NCBI GenBank assembly: GCA_027487575.1
Contig: JAIYDJ010000075.1
Span: forward strand, 88,178 to 152,177
Direction of reading: 5' to 3'
From: Rhodobacter sp.
GTDB taxonomy: Bacteria; Pseudomonadota; Alphaproteobacteria; Rhodobacterales; Rhodobacteraceae
Length of the DNA: 64,000 bases
A model generated the notes under the pieces. It did no database searches, had not been told where the DNA came from, and was given only the letters and a program-made list of their open reading frames with translations. Numbering within the stretch: the stretch's first letter is position 1; each line of letters starts with the position of its first letter. Positions 58,660 through 64,000 of the stretch are shown one piece after another. Both the position numbers and the translations under genes were made by a program.

Positions 58660-59898
58660 ATGGGAAGATCAAGTCGACGGCACGCCGATCCCCGCTTTGT
58701 GATGGGGGTGTTGCTGGCCGGACTGCTGATCTGGCTTGCCACCCTGGCCACCGCGCAGCAACTCTCCGGGCTGGCCCGTCTGGACGCGGCGCAGTCGTCG
58801 ATCACCGACCGGGGGCAGGGGGTGGACCTGACGCTGGCCCTTTCGCAGGCCGTGCCGTGGCGGGTGCGGGTGCTGGATGCGCCACCCCGGCTGGTGCTGG
58901 ACATGCGCGAGGTTGACTGGAGCACGCTCGACCAGGTGCCGCGGTCCGGCGAGCGGCTGTTGGGACTGCGCGCCGGGGTGTTCCGCCCCGGCTGGTCGCG
59001 GCTGGTGGTGGAACTGGCCGAACCCTTGCTGGTGACCCGCGCGGAAATGGTGACGAGCCCCGACGTCCGGGTGCATCTGCGGCTGGACCCGGCCACACCG
59101 GCCGATTTCGCGGTGCAGGCGGCCCTGCCCGAACCCGCCGACTGGTCGCTGCCCGAACGCGCAGTGCTGCCGTCCCGTGCACGCAAGGCGGACGGGCCGC
59201 TGGTCGTGGTGCTTGACCCGGGACACGGCGGGCTTGATCCGGGGGCGGAACGCGACGGCCAGACGGAGGCCGATCTGATGCTGGGCTTTGCCCGCGAGTT
59301 GAAAGAGCACCTGTTGCGCGACGGCGGCTTCGACGTGGTGATGACCCGCGAGGAAGACATCTTCGTTCCGCTGGAATCGCGCATCTCGATTGCCCGCGCG
59401 GCGGCGGCGGATGTGTTCATCAGCCTGCACGCCGATGCGATTGCCGAAGGCGAGGCGGTCGGCGCGACGATCTACACGCTGGATGCCGAGGCAAGTGACG
59501 AAGCTTCGGCGGCACTGGCCGAACGGCATGACCGCGATGACCTTCTTGCCGGAGTCGATCTGACCGAACAGGACGATCTGGTGGCCGAGGTTCTGATGGA
59601 CATGGCCCGCACCGCCACGGCCCCCCGCATCGCGCGGCTGGCCGATGCACTGCAGGCGGCGATTCAAGGGGCCGAGATCAAGATGCACCGCCACCCGCAG
59701 CAGCGGGCCGGGTTTTCGGTGCTGAAGTCGCCCGACATTCCCTCGGTTCTGCTGGAACTCGGGTTCCTGTCTTCGGCCCGCGATCTGGCGCGCTTGAACG
59801 ATCCCGCGTGGCGCGCCCGGATGGCCGAGGCGCTGCGCGTGGGACTTCTGGACTGGGCAGCCGAGGATGCGATGCTTCAGGGGTTGAAGGGCCCGTAA
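58660..59898 (+). CDS. N-acetylmuramoyl-L-alanine amidase (AmiC-type)
   Basis: The 412-residue enzyme splits murein septa. It has an N-terminal signal/anchor (VMGVLLAGLLIWLATLATA), an AMIN domain (LVLDMREVDWSTLDQVP region) and a C-terminal Amidase_3 domain with zinc ligands in LDPGHGGLDPG (His), a Glu in the following E-R-D-G region, and SLHADA (His), ending LELGFLSS. AAGGGG precedes ATG 58660; an upstream GTG is possible. The neighbouring mrcA gene supports a cell-wall role. Confidence 0.92.
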   Translation: MGRSSRRHADPRFVMGVLLAGLLIWLATLATAQQLSGLARLDAAQSSITDRGQGVDLTLALSQAVPWRVRVLDAPPRLVLDMREVDWSTLDQVPRSGERLLGLRAGVFRPGWSRLVVELAEPLLVTRAEMVTSPDVRVHLRLDPATPADFAVQAALPEPADWSLPERAVLPSRARKADGPLVVVLDPGHGGLDPGAERDGQTEADLMLGFARELKEHLLRDGGFDVVMTREEDIFVPLESRISIARAAAADVFISLHADAIAEGEAVGATIYTLDAEASDEASAALAERHDRDDLLAGVDLTEQDDLVAEVLMDMARTATAPRIARLADALQAAIQGAEIKMHRHPQQRAGFSVLKSPDIPSVLLELGFLSSARDLARLNDPAWRARMAEALRVGLLDWAAEDAMLQGLKGP

Positions 59899-59919
59899 TC
59901 GCCACAATCAAAATTTCTC

Positions 59920-59934
59920 ATAACATTCAGTTAT
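59920..59934. promoter_or_regulatory. Palindrome upstream of the HTH regulator
   Basis: ATAAC and GTTAT are exact arms around ATTCA, 15 bases ahead of the HTH gene start. The surrounding 59900-59940 region is AT-rich compared with the chromosome average. It is a natural candidate for an autoregulatory operator of the HTH protein. Confidence 0.45.
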
Positions 59935-59949
59935 CTTTGGAGCCGCAAA

Positions 59950-60288
59950 ATGGAATTTCCCACCACCCTCTACCGAGAATGTCTTATTGCTCACATGAAT
60001 GCTGCCGGAATTTCGGTGGCCGAACTCGCGCGACGTACTGGCGTGTCAGAAACGAAAATCTACAAGCTGCACCAGCGCAAAACAATAGATACCACCGTGA
60101 CCGACGCGGTGAAGATGGCGCGCTTCTTCGGCAAGAACATGGAAGAGTTCATGGGTTTAGCGGCCAGCAACTACAGCGTTAGCGAACTTATGTTGCTAAT
60201 CGGTCGGTTGACACCTGAGCAGATTGTGATGCTTGAAGCACAGATCAATGGCATTCTGCTATGGAACGAAAGGGCTGACAAGGCCTAG
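59950..60288 (+). CDS. Small XRE-like helix-turn-helix regulator (AT-richer than surroundings)
   Basis: The 112-residue product has a Cro/CI-type helix-turn-helix (GISVAELARRTGVSETKIYK, residues 20-39) and a helical C-terminus (SELMLLIGRLTPEQIVMLEA). The gene and its upstream region are visibly richer in A and T than the flanking genes, suggesting recent acquisition. It lies alone between amiC-like and mrcA, on the same strand. No antitoxin partner, integrase or phage gene is adjacent. Confidence 0.8.
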   Translation: MEFPTTLYRECLIAHMNAAGISVAELARRTGVSETKIYKLHQRKTIDTTVTDAVKMARFFGKNMEEFMGLAASNYSVSELMLLIGRLTPEQIVMLEAQINGILLWNERADKA

Positions 60289-60358
60289 TGGATTCTCTGC
60301 CTACGCGGTTGCACATCCACAAATTTGCGCGACCCGGCGCCACCGGACCGGCATCGTT

Positions 60359-60388
60359 TTGACCTTTGCCCGTCAGTCCGTGTATAGT
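60359..60388 (+). promoter_or_regulatory. Sigma-70-type promoter of mrcA
   Basis: TTGACC (60359-60364) and TATAGT (60383-60388), separated by 18 bases, match the -35 and -10 consensus well. The start would be near 60395, about 20 bases before the GTG start of mrcA. Confidence 0.65.
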
Positions 60389-60415
60389 CACCATCACTGA
60401 ACAAAGGGCGGGCGC

Positions 60416-62974
60416 GTGCTGCGGTTTATCGGATCCTTCTTTGGGGCCATCTTCACGATGGTGACCCTTGGACTGCTGTTTGCTGCCCTGACCGTGGGCG
60501 GCATTTTCTATATGTTTTCGGCGGACTTGCCCTCGACGGAAAGCCTTGCGAAATACACCCCTCCGACCATCAGCCGGATTTATTCCGGCGAGGGCCGCAT
60601 CGTGGACGAATTCGCGCAGGAACGCCGCCTGTTCGTTCCGGCGGAAGAGATTCCCGAACTGGTCAAGCATGCCTTCGTCGCCGCCGAGGATCAGCGGTTC
60701 TATGTGCATCAGGGCTATGACGCGACCGGCATGATTGCCGCCTTCCGCGATGCCGTGATTTCGCGGGGGCAAAACCTGCGCGGTGCGTCGACCATCACGC
60801 AGCAGGTCATGAAGAACTTCCTGTTGTCGGGCGATCGGACCGGAGAGCGCAAGATCAAGGAAATTATTCTGGCGGTCCGCTTGGAAGAGACGCTTTCCAA
60901 GGAAAAAATTCTGGAGCTGTATCTGAACGAGATCTTTCTCGGGCAGAACTCCTATGGTGTCGCCGCCGCGGCGCAGACCTATTTCAACAAGCCGCTGTCC
61001 GACCTGTCGCCCGGCGAGGCGGCCTACCTTGCGACCTTGCCCAAGGCCCCGTCCGACCTGCATCCGGTGCGCAACAAGGATCGTGCGCTGGAACGGCGGG
61101 CCTATGTTCTGAACCGGATGGCCGAAGACGGCTACATCTCGCGCGAGACGGCCGACGCAGAGGCGGCCAAGCCGTTGCTGACCGTGCAGAACGGTGACTT
61201 CCCGGCTTTCCGCGAGTCCCTGCCGCCCCGAGACTATTTCACCGACGAAATACGCCGGCAGTTGTCGGGGACGTTCGGCGAGGAAGAATTCTTCGGGGGC
61301 GGCCTGTCGATCCGGGCCACGATGGACCCGGAACTGCAGGCCATTGCGGCAAAGGCGCTGCGCACGGGCCTTGAAAAGTTCGACAGGGGTCAGGGGGTCT
61401 GGCGCGGCACCGGGCGTGCGTTGCCGGTCGATGTGCTGTCCGACGAAACCGCATGGCGCGCGGCGTTGGTGGAACAGCAGAACCTGCCGCGCGACGTTGA
61501 AGGCTGGCATGCGGCGGTGGTCCTCGAACTGACCGAGGATGCGGCGCGCGTCGGGATCGAAGGGGTCGAGACGGCCGAGGGCGGCAACTGGATACCGGCA
61601 GAGGACGTGACCTGGGCCCGCAAGCGCAACGCGGACGGGACGCTGGGCCGCAAGGCAAAGGTGCCGGGTGATCTGGTCGCCGTTGGTGACATCGTGATGG
61701 TGCGTGCGGTCACCAAGGATGACGACGGCAGTTTCGTGCGCTGGTCCCTGCGGCAGGTGCCGGAAGTGCAGGGCGGCTTCATGGCGATGGACGTCGAAAA
61801 CGGCCGCGTCATGGCGATGCAGGGCGGGTTCAGCTATCAGGACTCGGTCTTCAACCGCGCCACGCAAGCCACGCGCCAGCCGGGATCGTCCTTCAAGCCG
61901 TTTGTCTATGCGGCGGCGCTGGACAGCGGCTTTACCCCCGCCACGATCATCATCGACGCGCCGATCGAAGTGGAAACCCCGCAGGGCCTGTGGACGCCGA
62001 AGAATTCGTCGAACAAGTTCTACGGCCCGACCCCTCTGCGCACCGGGATCGAGCAAAGCCGGAACCTGATGACGATCCGGATCGCGCAGGAAATCGGAAT
62101 GGACGTGGTCGCGGGCTATGCCGAACGCTTTGGCGTCTATGACCGGCTGTCGCCGTTCCTGGCCAATGCCCTGGGTGCGCAGGAAAGCACGCTGTTCAAG
62201 ATGGTGGCCGCCTACGCGATGTTTGCCAATGGCGGCGAACGGGTGGAGCCGACGCTGGTCGACCGGGTGCAGGACCGGTTCGGCCGCACCGTTTACCGGC
62301 ACGACCAGCGGATCTGCGAGGATTGCCAGCTTGCCAGCCTGAACGCCGGTGCGGCGCTGACCATCTCGTCGGACCGCGAACGGGTGATGGACGCGATCAC
62401 CGCCTATCAGTTGACGTCGATGCTGGAAGGTGCCGTGCTGCGCGGGTCGGGTTCGGGCGTCGATCTGCCGGTTCCGGTGGCCGGAAAGACCGGGACGACC
62501 AACGACGCCAAGGATGTGTGGTTCATCGGCTACACCAGCAACATCGTGGCGGGCTGCTATCTGGGGTATGACCAGCCGCGCACGCTGGGCGAAGGCGCCT
62601 ATGGCGGCACCCTGTGCGTGCCGATCTTCAACGAGTTCATGAAGGAAGCCGTCAAGAAATTCGGCGGGGGCAAGTTCAGTGTCCCGCCTGGCGGCTACTT
62701 CATCAACATCGACCGGTTCACCGGCGCGCGTTTGCCTGATGGGGCATCCGGAGCGAATGTGGTGGCAGAGTATTTCCGCGAAGGCGAAGACCCGATCTTC
62801 GGCCTTGGCGCGATGGTGGACGGGGGTTTTGCCATGGGATCCAACCTGCCGCTGTTCGCCTATGGCGAAACCGACGGTGGCGGCGATGCGACGGTGACAA
62901 CCTCGACCGGCAAGACGAAGGTCATTCCCAAGAAGGCCGATTTCGGAACGCTCAGTTCCGGCGGGCTTTACTGA
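60416..62974 (+). CDS. mrcA: Penicillin-binding protein 1A
   Basis: The 852-residue bifunctional class A PBP has an N-terminal membrane anchor (GSFFGAIFTMVTLGLLFAAL), the GT51 glycosyltransferase domain (AAEDQRFYVHQGYD with the catalytic Glu, and GASTITQQVMKNFLL), and a transpeptidase with Ser491 in SSFK (S-x-x-K), an SxN-type motif and KTGTT at Lys691. An OB-type insert lies between. The start is GTG at 60416 with AAAGGG upstream, behind a good promoter. Confidence 0.94.
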   Translation: MLRFIGSFFGAIFTMVTLGLLFAALTVGGIFYMFSADLPSTESLAKYTPPTISRIYSGEGRIVDEFAQERRLFVPAEEIPELVKHAFVAAEDQRFYVHQGYDATGMIAAFRDAVISRGQNLRGASTITQQVMKNFLLSGDRTGERKIKEIILAVRLEETLSKEKILELYLNEIFLGQNSYGVAAAAQTYFNKPLSDLSPGEAAYLATLPKAPSDLHPVRNKDRALERRAYVLNRMAEDGYISRETADAEAAKPLLTVQNGDFPAFRESLPPRDYFTDEIRRQLSGTFGEEEFFGGGLSIRATMDPELQAIAAKALRTGLEKFDRGQGVWRGTGRALPVDVLSDETAWRAALVEQQNLPRDVEGWHAAVVLELTEDAARVGIEGVETAEGGNWIPAEDVTWARKRNADGTLGRKAKVPGDLVAVGDIVMVRAVTKDDDGSFVRWSLRQVPEVQGGFMAMDVENGRVMAMQGGFSYQDSVFNRATQATRQPGSSFKPFVYAAALDSGFTPATIIIDAPIEVETPQGLWTPKNSSNKFYGPTPLRTGIEQSRNLMTIRIAQEIGMDVVAGYAERFGVYDRLSPFLANALGAQESTLFKMVAAYAMFANGGERVEPTLVDRVQDRFGRTVYRHDQRICEDCQLASLNAGAALTISSDRERVMDAITAYQLTSMLEGAVLRGSGSGVDLPVPVAGKTGTTNDAKDVWFIGYTSNIVAGCYLGYDQPRTLGEGAYGGTLCVPIFNEFMKEAVKKFGGGKFSVPPGGYFINIDRFTGARLPDGASGANVVAEYFREGEDPIFGLGAMVDGGFAMGSNLPLFAYGETDGGGDATVTTSTGKTKVIPKKADFGTLSSGGLY

Positions 62975-63038
62975 CCGCCTTGCCTGACCCCGCCCCCCGC
63001 GTTATCACCCCGGCCTGACCAATTCCCAAGGAAGATCC

Positions 63039-64000
63039 ATGCGCACGGAAATCCAGTACCATGCCGATGCGATTGCAAAATCGCTGAACCTGCTTGCGCA
63101 ACGCATGGACATGGAAACCGCGCCGCACCGGCTTGAGGAATTCAACGCGCTGATCGAAGACCCGAACCTGTGGAACGATCCGGCCAAGGCGCAAAAGCTG
63201 ATGCGCGAACGCCAGCAACTGCTGGACGCGCTGTCGACCTACAAGCTGATCGACAGCGGGCTGCGCGACAATGTCGAACTGATCGAACTGGGCGAGGCCG
63301 AGGGCGACGCCGAGGTCGTGGCCGAAGCGGAAGAGGCATTGCGCGCGCTTGTCGACCTCGCGGCGGGCAAGGAGCTTGAGGCGCTGCTGGACGGCGAGGC
63401 GGACGCCAACGACACCTTCCTTGAAATCAACGCAGGGGCCGGCGGGACGGAAAGCTGCGACTGGGCCAATATGCTGGCGCGGATGTACATCCGCTGGGCC
63501 GAGGGCAAGGGTTACAAGGTCGAGTTGCAGGCCGAAACTCCCGGCGAAGAAACCGGCATCAAATCGGCGGCCTACAAGATATCCGGCCTGAACGCCTATG
63601 GTTGGCTGAAATCCGAAAGCGGGGTGCACCGTCTGGTGCGGATCAGCCCGTTCGGATCGGCGGACAAGCGGCAAACGTCTTTCGCCTCGATCTGGGTCTA
63701 CCCGGTGGTCGATGACAACATCGAGATCGAGGTGCATGACAAGGACATCCGCATCGACACCTACCGATCGTCCGGGGCAGGGGGCCAGCACGTCAACAAG
63801 ACCGACTCGGCCGTGCGGATCACCCACTTTCCCAGCGGGATCGTGGTGACGAGTTCGGAAAAGTCACAGCACCAGAACCGCGACATCGCGATGAAGGCGC
63901 TGAAGTCGCGCCTTTACCAGATGGAACTCGACAAGCGGAACGCCTCGATCAACGAGGCGCACGAGGCCAAGGGCGACGCAGGCTGGGGCAACCAGATCCG
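63039..64000 (+). CDS. prfB: Peptide chain release factor 2 (3' end outside window)
   Basis: The visible 320 residues of RF2 include the coiled N-domain, EINAGAGGTESCDWANML, the GGQ hydrolysis motif (SSGAGGQHVNKTDSAVR), and the SPFGSA-type anticodon-mimic region (ISPFGSADKRQTSF). No programmed frameshift is present near codon 26, as in other alphaproteobacteria; the frame is open straight through. GGAAGAT lies just ahead of ATG 63039. The C-terminus is cut by the window end. Confidence 0.95.
   Translation, partial: MRTEIQYHADAIAKSLNLLAQRMDMETAPHRLEEFNALIEDPNLWNDPAKAQKLMRERQQLLDALSTYKLIDSGLRDNVELIELGEAEGDAEVVAEAEEALRALVDLAAGKELEALLDGEADANDTFLEINAGAGGTESCDWANMLARMYIRWAEGKGYKVELQAETPGEETGIKSAAYKISGLNAYGWLKSESGVHRLVRISPFGSADKRQTSFASIWVYPVVDDNIEIEVHDKDIRIDTYRSSGAGGQHVNKTDSAVRITHFPSGIVVTSSEKSQHQNRDIAMKALKSRLYQMELDKRNASINEAHEAKGDAGWGNQI

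Noticed and set aside
63039-63160. Programmed frameshift in prfB
   Set aside because: The frame is open from the ATG through the domains, without the in-frame TGA near codon 26 that marks the E. coli frameshift site.

Overview
The window is a contiguous piece of a GC-rich alphaproteobacterial chromosome. Gene content, gene order and protein style point to the Rhodobacteraceae (Rhodobacter, Tabrizicola, Gemmobacter or Paracoccus-like). The evidence includes an ALA-synthase type hemA behind a perfect FNR-type box, a C-P lyase operon with a DUF1045 gene, a cysG-DUF2849-cysI-cysH-DUF934 operon, non-pyrrolysine MttB with dimethylglycine-dehydrogenase-like flavoproteins, and a dispersed GC-hairpin plus GATATTT repeat. 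I see no plasmid, phage structural genes, insertion sequence, CRISPR array or rRNA. About 68 protein genes and one tRNA can be supported, and coding density is very high, with many ATGA/GTGA stop-start overlaps.

Region 1 (1-7396) is phosphonate catabolism by carbon-phosphorus lyase: phnH (cut by the window edge), phnI, phnJ, phnK, a CorA-type divalent-cation transporter inserted between phnK and phnL, phnL and phnN, then a convergent DUF1045 2H-phosphoesterase and a divergently transcribed phnM. A CHAD (polyphosphate-binding type) protein lies tail-to-tail with phnM. A 52-residue membrane microprotein is encoded antisense between phnI and phnJ.

Region 2 (8372-24321) is an accessory catabolic region. 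It holds an enolase-superfamily dehydratase-like enzyme with an SDR partner, a PHP-domain metallohydrolase, and a LysR regulator divergent from a run of genes. That run has two dimethylglycine/sarcosine-dehydrogenase-like flavoproteins, an MttB-family methyltransferase, an aldehyde dehydrogenase, a beta-hydroxyacid dehydrogenase and a PLP-dependent trans-sulfuration-type enzyme. I infer a route for demethylating and oxidising a quaternary or tertiary amine; the substrate cannot be read from the sequence. An SDR and a GT61-type glycosyltransferase end the region.

Region 3 (24298-35060, minus strand) is housekeeping: alr, MlaE/MlaF-type ABC pair, PqiA-like protein, radA, cvpA, purF and a DUF1801 protein in one tightly packed series, then dnaB, pyrE and pyrC.

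Region 4 (35186-44582) has small envelope and unknown proteins, a GT2-like glycosyltransferase, an OmpA-family protein with a long Ala-rich repeat, an XdhC/MoeA-like pair, infC with an apparent ATA start codon, and an Ala-rich protein with an exact 18-residue repeat.

Region 5 (44634-49985) is assimilatory sulfate reduction plus ferredoxin/flavodoxin-NADP reductase, with a divergent Lrp/AsnC regulator. Region 6 (50078-64000) holds pirin, tRNA-Asp, GNAT, M20 peptidase, hemA, rodZ-like, ispG, a DsbA-like thioredoxin, amiC-like amidase, an AT-richer HTH regulator, PBP1A and the 5' part of prfB. The most unusual points are the CorA gene inside the phn operon, the MttB/twin-flavoprotein cluster with no corrinoid protein nearby, the dispersed hairpin repeat, the ATA-started infC, and several undescribed palindromes in promoter regions.
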